Positions 45,535 through 57,577 of a DNA stretch of 64,000 nt are shown here, in pieces. Every line of letters begins with the position of its first letter. The first letter of the stretch is position 1. Both the position numbers and the translations under genes were made by a program. Location of the stretch: positions 107,796,399 to 107,860,398 of the forward strand of contig NC_134082.1 in the NCBI RefSeq assembly GCF_000715075.1. The letters run 5' to 3'. The notes beneath the pieces are model-generated. The model saw only the letters and a program-made list of their open reading frames with translations. It was not told where the DNA came from and ran no database searches. This stretch comes from Nicotiana tabacum. Its lineage: Eukaryota > Streptophyta > Magnoliopsida > Solanales > Solanaceae.

Positions 45535-47118
45535 TTACATCCTCCCACACTTAAACATTAATTTGTGCTCGAACGAGCATAGAGACATACCTGAAGTAGC
45601 AAAAAGATGAGGGTAACGGTTGCGCATATCCTGCTCGGTCTCCCAGGTCACCTTCTCGACCGGCTGATCCCGCCACTGAACCTTCACTGATGTAATGTTC
45701 TTTGACCTCAGCTTTCTAACCTTCTTGTCCAATATTGCCATTGGCTCCTCAATATAAGATAGATACTTGTCCAACTTGACTGAACAGAAATCCAACACGT
45801 GCGACGGGTCCCCGTGATACCTCTGGAGCATAGAAACATGAAATACCAGATGAACTCCTGCCAAGTTGGGAGGTAAGTCAAGCTCATAAGCAACCTCCCC
45901 AACACACCTCAATATCTCAAAAGGTCCAATAAACCTCGGACTCAACTTCCCCTTCTTCCCAAATCTCATAACGCCCTTCATAGGTGAAACCCGAAGCAGA
46001 ACCCGCTCTCTAACCATATAGGAAACATCACGAATCTTCCGGTCAGCGTAACTCTTCTGTTTGGACTAGGCTGTACGGAGTCTATCCTGAATGACCTTAA
46101 CCTTCTCCAAAGCGTCCTGAACCAAGTCTGTGCCCAATAATCTGGCCTCACCCGTCTCAAACCAACCCACCGGGGATCTACACCGCCTACCATATAAAGC
46201 CTCATACGGTGCCATCTAAATACTGGACTAATAGTTGTTGTTGTAGGAAAATACCGTCAATGGAAAGAACTGATCCCAAGACCCTCCAAACTCAATCACA
46301 CACGCACAGAGCATATCCTCAAGAATCTGAATAGTGCGCTCGGATTGTCCGTCCATCTGAGGGTGAAATGATGTACTCAACTCCACCCGAGTACCCAACT
46401 TATGCTGAACGGCCCTCCAGAATCATGATGTGAACTGAGTACCTCTATCTAAAATGATGGAAACTAGAATACCATGCAGACGAACAATCTCCCGAATATA
46501 AATCTCTGCCAACCGCTCTGAAGAATAAGTAGTACACACAGGAATGAGGTGTGCAGACTTGGTCAGCCTATCCATAATCACCCAAATGGCATCAAACTTC
46601 CTCAAAGTCCGCGGGAGTCCAACTACAAAGTCCATGGTGATCCGCTCCCACTTCCACTCCAGAATTTCTATCTGCTGAAGCAACCCTCCCGGTCTCTGGT
46701 GCTCATACTTCACCTGCTGACAATTGAGGCACCGAGCTACAAATCCAACTATATCTTTCTTCATCTGCCTCCACCAATAGTGCTGCCTCAAATCCTGATA
46801 CATCTTTGCGGAACCCGGATGAATGGAATACCGTGAACTATGGGCCTCCTCTAGAATCAACTACTGAAGCCCATCAACATTGGATACACAAATCCGACCC
46901 TGCATCCTCAATACCCCATTATTACCAATAGTCACATCTCTGGCATCACCATGCTGAACCTTGTCCTTGAGGACAGGCAAATGAGGGTCATCATACTGAC
47001 GCTCCCTAACATGATCAAATAAGGAAGACCAAGAAACCACGCAAGCTAGAACCCGATGGGGCTCCAAAAGATCCAATCTTACAAATTGGCTGGCTAAGGC
47101 CTGAACATCGATCGCCAT
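45535..47118 (-). pseudogene. Tekay-2 integrase and chromodomain (decayed)
   Basis: Integrase lead-in at 46861-47118, then an HHCC-type zinc region (SRYSIHPGSAKMYQDLRQHY, CLNCQQVK) and catalytic core at 46423-46860 (MDFVVGLPRT, DRLTKSAHLIPV). The core runs on past a stop to STSFHPQMDGQSE at about 46330-46370. The GPY/F region and chromodomain are in one open frame at 45535-46017, ending VQWRDQPVEKVTWETEQDM and YPHLF. The frame closes at TAA 45535-45537 inside the LTR. The D before RGTQFTS is kept. Stops before the GPY region kill the protein. Confidence 0.88.
45541..45553 (-). other. Tekay-2 polypurine tract
   Basis: Minus strand AAGTGTGGGAGGA next to the 3' LTR start TGTAACGACC. It is read in frame as the last residues of the polyprotein. 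Confidence 0.85.
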
Positions 47119-48479
47119 AGGCCTCTCCGATGCTGGTAAATAAGCTAAACTCCCCCAAACTCTCTATTCGGCAACTCAAGGCATAAGCCACCACATTGGC
47201 CTTGCCCGGATGATACAAAATAGTGATATCATAGTCCTTCAGCAACTCTAACCACCTCCTCTGGCACAAATTTAGATCCTTTTGCTTGAACAAGTGCTGC
47301 AAACTCCGATGATCAGTATAAATCTCACAAGGGACACCGTACAAATAATGACGCCATATCTTCAGGGCGTGAACGATGGCAGCTAGCTCGATCATGAACA
47401 GGGTAATTCTTCTCATGAACCTTCAACTGTCTGGACGCGTAGGCAATCACCCTACCGTCCTGCATCAAAACCGCTCCAAGGCCAATCCTCGAGGCATCAC
47501 AATAGACAGTGTAAGACCCTGAACCTGTAGGCAGTATTAAAATTGGGGTTGTAGTCAAAGCTATCTTGAGCTTCTAAAAGCTCGCCTCACACTCTTCCAT
47601 CCACTAGAACGGAGCACCCATCTGGGTCAGTCTAGTTATAGGGGCTGCAATCGATGAAAACCCCTCCATAAAATGACGGTAGTAACCTGCCAAGCCAAGA
47701 AAACTGCGGATCTCTATAGCTGAGGATGGTTTGGGCCAACTCTACACTACCTCTGCTTTCTTCGGATCCACCTGAATACCCTCACTCGATACCACGTAGC
47801 CTAAGAATGCCACGAAATCCAACCAAAACTCACATTTCGAGAACTTAGCATATAGCTTCTTCTCTCTCAGTGTCTGAAGCACAGTCCTCAGGTGTTGCTC
47901 GTGATCTTCCCGAATCCAGGAATACACCAGAATGTCATCAATTAAGACAATGACGAACGAGTCAAGATATGGCCGAAACACACTGTGCATCAAATGCATA
48001 AAGGCTGCTGGGGCATTGGTCAGCCCGAATGACATAGCAAGGAACTCGTAATGACCATACCAAGTCCTGAAAGTAGTCTTCAGGATATATAGCTCTCGAA
48101 TCTTCAACTGATGGTAACCTGAGCACAAGTTAATCTTAGAAAACACTCGTACAGCCTGAAGCTGGTCAAACAGATCATCAATACGAGGCAAAGGATAACG
48201 GATCTTCACTGTAACTTTGTTCAATTGGCGATAATTAATACACATACGCATAGAACTATCATTTTTCTTCACAAATAAGACAAGAGAACCCTAAGGTGAT
48301 ACACTGGGCCGAATAAAACCCTTATCAAGCAATTCCTGCAACTGATCCTTCAACTCCTTCAACTCAGGAGGAGCCATACGATACGGAGGAATAGAAATGA
48401 GCTGAGTGCCCGGAAACAGATCAATGCCTAAATCAATATCTCTATCGGGTGGCATACCTGGAAGATCAGCTGGAAACAC
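47015..48479 (-). pseudogene. Tekay-2 reverse transcriptase and RNase H (decayed)
   Basis: RT lead-in at 48291-48479 ([33 protein letters not shown]) and RT core at 47742-48272 ([43 protein letters not shown], catalytic [10 protein letters not shown]). RNase H at 47015-47558 ([34 protein letters not shown]). [11 protein letters not shown] has Asn for the usual Asp in the first catalytic motif, and a frameshift lies near 47400. It would copy RNA to DNA if intact. Confidence 0.87.
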
Positions 48480-48638
48480 ATCAGGAAAATCCCGTACTAC
48501 TGGGACTTAATCAACTGAAGGGGTATCAATACTGACATCTCTCAGATAAGCTAAATATGCGTCACAACCCTTCTCAACCATTCGTTGAACCTTAAGGAAA
48601 GAAATAACTCTAACGGGAATGTGATCTAAAGTACCCCT

Positions 48639-50431
48639 TCACTCAACACGCAGTACACCTAGCATAGCTAGCATCATGGTTTTGGCGTGACAATTAAGAA
48701 TAGTATAATGGGGCGACAACCAGTCCGTGCCTAAGATAATATCAAAATCTACCATGTTGAGTAACAATAAATCGGCTCTGGTCTCAAAACCACTAAGAGC
48801 AACCAAACATGACCGATAAATGTAGTCCACAATAAGAGAATCTCCCACAGGAGTAGAAACATAAACAAGGAAAATCAAAGAATCCCGAGGTACACCCAAA
48901 TGTGGAGCAAAAAGAAGACACATAAGAGTAAGTGGAGCATGGATCGAATAGAACCGATGCATCTCTGTGACAAACCAGTATAATACCTGTGATAATAGAA
49001 TCGGAGGCAACAAGTATCAGGCCTGGCCTCCCCCTCTAGGGCGACCTCTACCTCCCCGACCTCCACCTCTAGCTGGTTGGCATGTGGGGTAGCAACTAGA
49101 GCTGTAACCATAGCATGAGAACTCTACGGGGCGCGCTGTGGCTGAGAAGTCTGTGGAAGCGCACTCCGCCCAAGTCTAGGGCAATCCCTCACCATATGGT
49201 GTGTGTCACCACACTCAAATCAAGCTCTGGGAGGACGTGGAGGCTGTGACTGGATCGATCCAGGTTTGCTGTATTGACCCCTGAAAGCACCCCGCGTAGG
49301 AGGCGCACTAGATACCGGAGGTGCATAATAAGGCTCCTAAGGCCTAGCAGGGGCTGGAATACCACTGGCTGCTAGGAAAGCTGAATGAATAGGCCGACTC
49401 ATATAACCCCTACCATGACGACTTACAACTAGGGCACGGGCACCAGAATAATGGCCTGACTCTCGAGACCTCTTGGCCTCCCTCTCCTCTCTCTCGCTAG
49501 CATACATACCCTCAATCCTCCTAGCAATGATCACCACCTGCTGATAAGAAATATCCATCTCCAACTCACGAGCCATGCTAAACTTGATGCTGGGAATAAG
49601 CCCCTCAATAAACTGGCGAACCCTCTCGTAAACAGTAGAAACCAAGGTTGGGGCATGTCTAGCCAAGTAGTGTAACGGACATCGTACTCCGAGACAGTCA
49701 TAGCACCCTGGCGCAAATGCTCAAACTCTATGCGCCATGCGTCCTTGAGGCTCTGAGGAACATACTCTCTTAGGAACAGATCTGAAAACTGAGTCCAAGT
49801 CAGTGAAGCAGCCTCATCTGGACTGTCTAACTCATAGGTGCGCCACCACTCATAGGCGGCTCCTCGAGGCTGGAAAGTAGTGAAGAAAACCCCACAGAGA
49901 ACCTGATATACCTATGGTACGGAGAATATGGTAACACTCATCTAGAAATTCCAAAGCATAATCCGATGCTAGACCACTGAATACAGGAGGCTTGTACTTC
50001 TTGAACCTCTCAAGCCTCAGCTACTCATCCTTGGAAACTGCTTCCCTATCCTCGGGCTGATCTCGACTGTAGGTTGTACAGAAATAATCTCAGGGACCTG
50101 CTCAACATGCACTCGCTGCTCAGGAATGCGGGCGGCTGGAGTCTGTGCCCCTCCCCCGGCCTAAGATGTAGCCGCAGCAAGTGGGAAGCAACCCTGCTTG
50201 AGGCAAAGTGGTGTACATGCTCATGAACTATGCCGGAGTCTCCTGAAGTGCTAGGGTAGTAGTAGTAGTAGGCGTATCATGTGCCTGGACTCCGGTTGGA
50301 ACTGTTGGTGGTACCTCGGCGGTAGCTCGAGCAAGTGCTCCGATTGCACCACGTGCGCGTCCTCAGCCTCTGACGGCTATAGTAGGGAGCGCGTGTGCCT
50401 GATTATCTCGGGTAGCACTTGTCCTCACCAT
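48639..50431 (-). pseudogene. Tekay-2 gag and protease (decayed)
   Basis: The ATG at 50431-50429 opens MVRTSATRDNQAHALPT; a TGA follows within 30 codons where CGA (Arg) is expected. Gag blocks include LERFKKYKPPVFSG (about 50000) and LARHAPTLVSTVYERVRQF (49337-49666). A zinc knuckle lies at 49181-49225 (FECGDTHHMVRDCP, first Cys lost or changed). The protease-like region is at 48639-49013 (YIYRSCLVALSGFETRADLL, VDFDIILGTDWLSP). Several stops and frame changes. Confidence 0.8.
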
Positions 50432-50616
50432 CTGTAAGAGAATAGAAGACAGAGGTTTAGAATTGTGATATCAAAATCTTGCACGACAAGGAAATCAAAT
50501 GAAGTAGAATTTTCTTAACAGTTACATAGCCTCTCGTAGATAATACAGACGTCTATGTACCAACCAGCGAGACTCTATTAAACCGGCTTGTGATTCATGA
50601 CTCCTATGAACCTAGA

Positions 50617-50628
50617 GCTCTGATACCA
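50617..50628 (-). other. Tekay-2 primer binding site (initiator Met tRNA)
   Basis: Minus strand TGGTATCAGAGC three bases inside the 5' LTR end, one base short of the Tekay-1 match because the next base is T instead of C. Confidence 0.85.
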
Positions 50629-51297
50629 ACTTGTCACGACCCTGGTTCGCCCTCTGTGAACCATCATGATGGCACCTAGTCTCTACGACTAGGTAAGCCT
50701 AACAATGCGGAAAATAAACCAATTTGCAGAAGAAATAACAAAAACCGAAATAGTGAAATAAAACAGTGTTTAAAAATGCCGCTCGATATACACAATATCA
50801 ACTCTCGAAAACTAAATACATTTCCCACAACCCGAAATCTCATGAACACAAGCCTTTGAATGTCTACAAGTATCTAACTCCAGAATATCTAACAAAGGAA
50901 AGAAAATACAGAAGGGCTAATACTTAAAAGGGAGAGTAGAAAGGCACTCTTCGGTCTGCGAATGCGGTAGATATACCTCGACGTCTCTACAAGCGCCTCG
51001 TCTCAAGCGTCATAAGTCTGAGTGAAGGTACCTGGATCTGCACATGAAAAATATGTACAAAAAGGGCATGAGTACACCACAACGGTACTTAGTAAGTGCC
51101 AAGCCTAACCTCGATCGGGTAGTGACGAGGAAGGTCAGGGCCCTACAAAGATTAAACAAAACATAAGGTATGATATATATGATAAAACAGTACAATTGAA
51201 ATATGACAATAAGAATTAATACAGAATAATAAGGATACCAACAACTAAAACAGAGGCAAAAACAATCACAAGGAATACCACTCTTCACAATGCTAAT

Positions 51298-51520
51298 AAA
51301 TGGGGATCTCTCAGTATCCCGAGGATCTCTTAGTACCCTCAATATGTGTCAGGGATCTCTTGGTATCCCGATGATCTCTTGGTATCCTCAATATATGCTA
51401 GGGATCTCTTGGTATCCCGAGGATCTCTTGGTATCCTCAATATACATGCTAGGGATCTCTCATTATCCCTCACCTCAGCTTAAATCATATATACGTGTTG
51501 GAGATCTCCTGAGATGTCGT
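51298..51520 (-). repeat. Hairpin array in Tekay-2 5' LTR
   Basis: Same unit as in the 3' LTR (GGGATCTCTTGGTATCCC and variants), about eight copies. Stems are mostly kept although single bases differ from the 3' LTR copy. Confidence 0.75.
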
Positions 51521-52387
51521 CCCGTAGTCCCAAAGTAAAACACAAACAACAATACAAAAAATACTCAATTAAACTCAATTTTGTACTAAGTAAAATAGGT
51601 AATTCTAAGCTATCATACTTCACATAATACAACTAAGGCAGTTTAAGCAATAAAGCAATTAAGTCGATTAAACATGCTTTTCTAAGCTAATAGCAGGCTT
51701 AAATTTCAAGTAGAGTAAGAAGGAAAGGAAAACACAATTAAAGTTACTTTAGCGAAAATACGTTTTTCAACAATTAGCACAAGTACGCACTCATCACCTC
51801 ACGTACAAGGCATTTCAATTACTACAATACCAAATCATAAGGGGAATGTCTCCCACACAAGGTTAGGCAAGTCACTTACCTCGAACCAGCTCAAAATCAA
51901 CCCGAAATCACGCTCTTTCCACGAGTACTCCACTCCAAATGACCCAAATATATTAAATTCAATTACATAATGTAAATAACACTTCAAGTAACTGATTCCA
52001 CAAAGAAATTCTAAGCTAATACGCGAAATTAGGTAAAATGACCAAAATGCCCCTCGGACCCGCATCTTGAAATCAGGTGAAATTTATATTTTCAGACTCC
52101 TCACACTCTTACGAGTCTATACATTGCAAGAACACTTAAATTGGAGTTCAATTTACCCCTCAAATACCCATTTTAAGGTCTCTTAATCTCAAGCCCTAAT
52201 TACCCATTTTGCACTGATTTTTCCCTAATTTTTCACCACTAATTAGACCTTTAATCATATATAAATGAGTTATGAAGTCAAAATTGTTACCTTCAAGTGA
52301 TTCCCCTTTGGTTTCCTCAAAAATTTCCCTCAAAAGCTTCAATCACATTCAAAAATGGTGGAAAAATGAAGAAGGGTCGCGGATGGG

Positions 52388-52632
52388 CTATTTAAATACT
52401 GCCCAGATATTCCTTCATCGCGAACACGGAAGGACCCTTGCGTTCCCGAAGTACAACTTCACTTGGGTCCAGCTTCCTTCATCACGAACGTGATTCCCAA
52501 GTCGCGAACGCGATGCAACATCTCTTCCAGCTTCGCGAACGTGGGAGAATCTTCGCGAACGCGAAGCATGAAAACTCCCCCAACCCCAGCTCCTCTTCAG
52601 GAACGCGAGACTTAGCTCGCGAACGTGAAGAA
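52388..52632 (-). promoter_or_regulatory. Tekay-2 LTR promoter and CGCGAACGCG cluster (5' LTR)
   Basis: Same layout as at 44612-44845. Copies here often carry CGTGAAC or CACGAAC instead of CGCGAAC, which are CpG transitions, while the palindrome pattern is still visible (TTCGCGAACGCGAAGC near 52552). Confidence 0.55.
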
Positions 52633-53197
52633 GGAAACTAGAACTGGGATGCTGCAATTTTTTGCAATTTCTCTAAGTTCCAAACTGTCTCGTTGAGCAC
52701 CCGAAACACACCCGAGGCCCCTGGGACCTCAACCAAACATGCCAGCCAATCCTAAAACATCAATCAAACTTGTTCCAATCTTCGGAATGCTCAAAAAAAC
52801 ATCAAAACAACATCTTTACGTCGGATTCAAGCCTAAGAATTCCAAAAAACTCTCAAATTACGCTTTCGATCAAAAAGTCTATCAAACCTCGTTCGAATGA
52901 CCTGAAATTTTGCACGCACGTCACATTCAACACTACGGAGCTACTCCAACTTCAGGAATTCCATTCCGACCATCGGATCAAAATCTCACTATTGAACCGG
53001 AAACTTCAAAAATTCAACTTTCGGCATTTCAAGCCTAAATTGGCTACAGACCTCTAAAACACAATCCGAACACGCTTCTAAAGCCGAAATCACCCAACGG
53101 AGCTAACGGAACCATTGGAATTCCATTCCGAGGCCGTATTCACACTATTCCACCTACGGTCAAAATTCCAAAACTTAAGCTCTCATTTAGGGATTAA

Positions 53198-53561
53198 TAG
53201 CCCGTTTGGCCAAGCTGCAAAAATGAGCTTTTTTTTTAAAAGTGCTTTTCTCAAAAGTACTTTTGGTGAGAAGCAGTTTGTGTTTGGCTAATTAGTTTGA
53301 AAAACACTTCTGAGCAGCAATTAGTATTTGGCCAAGCTTTAAAAAAACTGCTTCTAAGTGTATTTTTCTCAAAAGTGCTTCTCAAAAAAGTACTTTTGGA
53401 GAGAAGCTACTTTTTTCTGCTTCTCCAAAACTGCTTCTACTTCTCCTTAAAAGCACTTTTTTTCCTTCCAAAAGCTTGGCGAAACACCTCAATATTTGGC
53501 CAAAAGTGCTTTGAGCCAAAAAAGCACTTTTGGCCAAAAAGAAGCTTGGCCAAACAGGCTA
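53198..53561. mobile_element. MITE with TAGCCCGTTTGGCCAAGCT termini (PIF/Harbinger- or hAT-like)
   Basis: Terminal inverted repeats TAGCCCGTTTGGCCAAGCT and (reverse complement) TAGCCTGTTTGGCCAAGCTT, flanked by TAA on both sides. The sister LTR of Tekay-2 lacks it (near 45400: AGGGACTATGTGTCC), which proves insertion after the element formed. The body is made of AAAAGTGCTTTT-type palindromes and has no coding capacity. A 3-base TAA duplication favours PIF/Harbinger. Confidence 0.85.
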
Positions 53562-55009
53562 TAAGTGTCCTAAAACTCTCCGAAACTCAAATCCAAGCAT
53601 CCCAGTAAATCAAAATAGCAGAAACAAATATGGGGAAAATAGTTAATAGGGGATCAAGGCGTTAATTCTTAAAATGACCGGCCGAGTCGTTACATCCTAT
53701 AAGCAGGTTGTCTATTAAGCGTATTTGGACAGAAATTAACAGATTGCTAGGAAGTATAATTGACTCAAACAAGCAAGGTCCTATAGGCATGGTCACTAAT
53801 GCACATTTGGTTTGAAACATGTGTAGATCCTATATGCATGATTTCTAATGTGCAGAATTAAACGTGAAGTCCTATAAGCAGGGTTTCTAACATGAAAATG
53901 TGCAACACAGAATCAAAATGATCATGAAAAGTCCTATAGGCATGATCTCTAAACACAATATAGTATTCAAATGATTCAATCAGCACAATAAAATCCTAGA
54001 GGCGGGATTTCTACCCAGTTTTGACAAAAGATATAAGAACCCCCCTCCCAGCTTTTACTAATAAATCCCAAATCTGTTATTACAGAGATTATTACATCCA
54101 TGAATGAATGAATTACATAATAGTAACGATTACACTATCTAAACCTAGGAACCAGGCTTTCAAACACAACAGCTCTAGAGCATAATAGTGATTCATCCAT
54201 AACACATTAAACCAGGCTTCCAGTGTGTCAAAGTTCCCAAAGAGCCTTAGGGACCCCAGACAATGCTCACACCAGAATCACACATTCAGCAAAGAGTTCA
54301 TAAAAGATTGAAAAACCAGCCCCAGTGTGTCAGAGTTCAAAGGAGTCTCAAGGACCCTAGGCAGTGCTCACACTGGGGGTGGTGATGTCACGACCCAAAA
54401 TCCCAACCCGGTCGTGATGACGCCTCTCGTGGGGACAAGGCCAGCCAACAACAAACAATACATCTCTTTATAAATACTTAGCAGGAATAAGTCTAATTTG
54501 CAGATAATATAATCACAAGTGCGAAGTAAACATGATAGAATAATGGAAACCATCCCGACTCAGCCCGAAATCGGGGTGTCACAAGCCACGAGCATCTAAA
54601 GATCTAAATACTAATACAAGACCAGCAATATACAGAATGGTATTTAGAATCAATGAAAAAATACGGTGCCGTGAACGCTGACGGTCACCTTGCTCAGCTA
54701 AAATAGTATACCTTCAGTCCGCTAATAACCCGCTACCGGGTGGACAATACCTGCAACTGCACGTGAGGTGCAGGGAGTAAAGTGAGTACTTCCAACTCAG
54801 TGGTAATATGAGTAAATAATAACTGAGCGATAAAAAATCACATAAGAACACTTCATCATGCTATCTAAGACGGTACAACCCTTTTTGAAAACAGTAATTC
54901 CATGAAAATCCTTTATAAAATATCTGACTCAGTTTTAAACCTCTTTTGAAAATAATCTTTTTAACAGTTGCAAAATAATTCCAGCCATCAGTGTCACTAT
55001 GCACAGAAA

Positions 55010-55022
55010 CCCGCCCCTCGGG
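55010..55022 (-). repeat. Leader hairpin in solo LTR 4
   Basis: CCGCCCCTCGGGC, stem GCCC/GGGC, the same GCCCCTCGGGC hairpin as in Tekay-1. A second hairpin CTGCGGCGTGCAG at 55183-55195 has the GGCGT loop of solo LTR 3. Confidence 0.6.
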
Positions 55023-55350
55023 CAATATCTTCGTTCCTGGTCAGCCACTCGGGCCCCAACACTCAAGGATCAGATAGCACCAGCAAAAACAGATAAATAT
55101 CTCCAGAAATATCACAACAACAAATAATGAACAAATGCATGAATGCAATGCAATGCATATGATGGTACATTCCAGTACCCACTGCGGCGTGCAGCCCGAG
55201 CCATCCATATTTATTTATCGTTGACGACGCTCACTGGGGGTATGTACAGACTCCGGAGGGGCTCCTACAGCCCAAGCGCAATATCTTGGTCAGTCATTGT
55301 TACCTGACCGGTCAGCCATTGTTACCTGACCAATTTATATCATACAGTGC

Positions 55351-55515
55351 CATTGTTACCACTGTTCAAGTATATCATCCAGTGTCATTGTTACCACTGT
55401 TTCAAGTATATCACACAGTGTCATTGTTACCACTATTTCAAGTATATCACACAGTGTCATTGTTACCACTGTTTCAAGTATATCACACAGTGTCATTGTT
55501 ACCACTGTTTCAAGT
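55351..55515 (-). repeat. 36-base tandem repeat in solo LTR 4
   Basis: Five copies of a 36-base unit around CATTGTTACCACTGTTTCAA and GTATATCACACAGTGT, at about 55351, 55386, 55422, 55458 and 55494. They lie next to the hairpins in the leader region. The ORFs at 55286-55541 are translations of this repeat. Confidence 0.9.
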
Positions 55516-56409
55516 TACTTTATAATCAGTTCAGAAAATAATATAATAAGCCCCTTGGGCATTTACAAAATCGAAGTTTCCAACCCGAAATGCATTTAAA
55601 ATATCATTTAAGTTTTCAAAACTTAGAAATACGAATGGGTTTGCAAAGCAGCATTTAAAACCTTGGACTGAAGTTAGATGATATGCAAATCATGCTAAGC
55701 AGTAATATCAATACTCGAAGGATTTTACAAGTCGGCACAAGGCCTCAAACATGGCAATCAACCCAAATTATGATGATAACAAGTAATTTCAGTCAAATAC
55801 GCAGTAAAATCAACAACCGGGACAGACCAAGTCACAATCCCCAATGGTGATCTACCCCACGCTCATATTCGGTATGCAAGTCACCTCAATACAGCACTAT
55901 GATGTGCAAATCCGGGGTTTCAAACCCTCAAGATATCATTTACAAGTATCACTCACCTCGAACCAGTGAAATCTATAGCCCGCGATGCCTTTGACCATTA
56001 AACCGGCCTCCACGCGCGTCGAATCTAACCAAAATCAAAGCGAATACATCACAATATGCTAAGGGAACAATACCCAATCGAAAACAATCGAGAAATGTCG
56101 AAATTCACGAAATTTGAAAAACCCGAGCCCCGGGACCACATCTCGAAACTCAGAAATTTTACATCAATATGATCCTTATCTCGCCACGAGTCTATACATA
56201 CCAAATTCACAAAAATCGGAGTCCATTTGACCCCTCAAATCACCATTTTAGAATTTCAATCTCAAGCCCTAATTTCTTATAATTTGGCTATGTTTTCATG
56301 GATTTCAAGGATGATTCTTCAATAAAATCATGTATTTAACTCATAAAACTTTCCTCTAATCAATCTCAGTGGAAACTCCTTTCAATCCCCGTCCAAAGCT
56401 CTCAAAAAT

Positions 56410-56545
56410 GACCCAAAATCGGGTATAAACTCGCTGCCCAGATTTTTCGGAATTACTGTTCACCCGCGCGATTACTGTTCACGCACGTGGTCACTGTTCA
56501 CTGTTCACCCATACGATTACTGTTAACGCGCGGGGTACTCTTCAC
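56410..56545 (-). promoter_or_regulatory. Solo LTR 4 promoter region and ACTGTTCAC(G) cluster
   Basis: A TATA-like TTTATA (minus, near 56417-56424) with ATCTGGGCAG just upstream, then ATTACTGTTCACCCGCGCG and five to six further ACTGTTCAC/ACTGTTAACGCGCG copies within 100 bases. The TATA match is weak. The CpG-rich parts read CGCGCG or ACGCACGTG. Confidence 0.45.
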
Positions 56546-57577
56546 TGCTGCAGAAAATACAGCAGCTTTTTAAGAAATTTGCAGCACAGCCATTTTTCAC
56601 TAAAATGGCTCTAACTCCATCATACGAACTCGGAATTATACGATTCTTGTTCCTATGAGTCACAAATAATAATACGAACACAACCCTTCAATCGAAACTC
56701 AATTCGGAGCTTGTTTGCCTAGTTCAATACCCATTTCGCTCGTTAAACAATTAACTCACATTTCGCGTCAAAAACCCAATCGCGACTTGATGAAATTAAA
56801 CCAAAATTTCCAGATCAGTCATATAATTCATGATTTAAATTTTGGAAGTATCGAAATCAAATTTGGATCTCTAGAACTAAAAATGAACCTTTAGATCATT
56901 ACATTTATGCTCAAAACGGCAAAAATCTTCCAAAAATGACCCGTTGGGCATCCGAAACACACCCGAGGCCCCCGGGACCCCGACCAATAACACCAACTAG
57001 TCCCAAAATACATTACGGACTTTCTCGAGGCCTCAAATCACATCGAACAACGCTAAAATCATGAATCAACCTCCTATCCAAGCTTTATGAACTTTAGAAC
57101 TTCCAACTTCTATTTCCGATGCCAAAACCTATCAAATCACGTCCGACTGACTTCAAATTTTGCACACAAGTCCAAAATGAAATAACAAAGCTACAGCAAC
57201 TCTCGGAATTCCATTCCGACTCCCGGATCAAAATTTCACCTATCAACCGGAAATCGCCAAAATACTAACTTCACCAAAATAGGCTAACTTCTTCACCGGA
57301 CCTCCAAAATTACTTTCGATTGCGCTCCTAAGCCTTAAATCATCACCCGGAGCTAACTGAATCATCAGAATTCAATTCTGAGCCCTCTAACTCACAAGTC
57401 AACATCCAGTTGACTTTTCCAACTTAATCCTTCTTAAAAGAGATTAAGTGTCTCATTTCTTATCAAAATCATTCCAAATCAATTCTAACGCACCCCATAC
57501 CGGTAATGAAACATAAGAAAGCAGAAAAAGGGAAGAACGGGATAGTAACTCATGAGACGACGGGTCGGGTCGTCATA

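Larger units (their letters stand above)
42881..45540 (-). repeat. Tekay-2 3' LTR (2660 bases)
   Basis: Plus-strand TGTCAAGACC to GGGTCGTTACA. It has a hairpin array at 43545-43745, a TATA-like TATTTAAATA at about 44613-44623 and the CGCGAACGCG cluster at 44645-44845. Confidence 0.92.
42881..53694 (-). mobile_element. Tekay-2: complete but decayed Ty3/gypsy chromovirus-type retrotransposon
   Basis: TSD TCCTA is perfect on both sides (42876-42880 and 53695-53699). LTRs run TG...CA: 42881-45540 and 50632-53694. The 5.1 kb interior on the minus strand has PBS, gag, protease, RT, RNase H, integrase and chromodomain, then PPT. LTR sequence differs strongly from Tekay-1, so it is a separate family in the same clade. 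The larger 5' LTR is explained by a 364-base MITE. Numerous stops show it is inactive. Confidence 0.92.
50632..53694 (-). repeat. Tekay-2 5' LTR (3063 bases, with MITE)
   Basis: Partner of 42881-45540; extra length is the MITE at 53198-53561 and its TAA duplication. Opens TGTCACGACC on the plus strand and ends GAGTCGTTACA. The promoter reading leftwards is at about 52389-52400. Confidence 0.92.
54386..57577 (-). mobile_element. Solo LTR 4 (Tekay-type family)
   Basis: Starts TGTCACGACCCAAAATCCC and ends GGTCGGGTCGTCATA; the last two bases would be CA, so TA is a C-to-T change. Perfect duplication GGTGA at 54381-54385 and 57578-57582. Layout matches the LTRs of Tekay-1 and -2: hairpins near 55010-55560, TATA-like site near 56415 and a cluster near 56450-56545. 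Minus orientation by that layout. No interior. Confidence 0.87.

Noticed and set aside
55286..55541. ORFs with repeated Val-Ser-Leu-Leu-Pro-Leu-Phe
   Set aside because: Translation of the 36-base tandem repeat in solo LTR 4.
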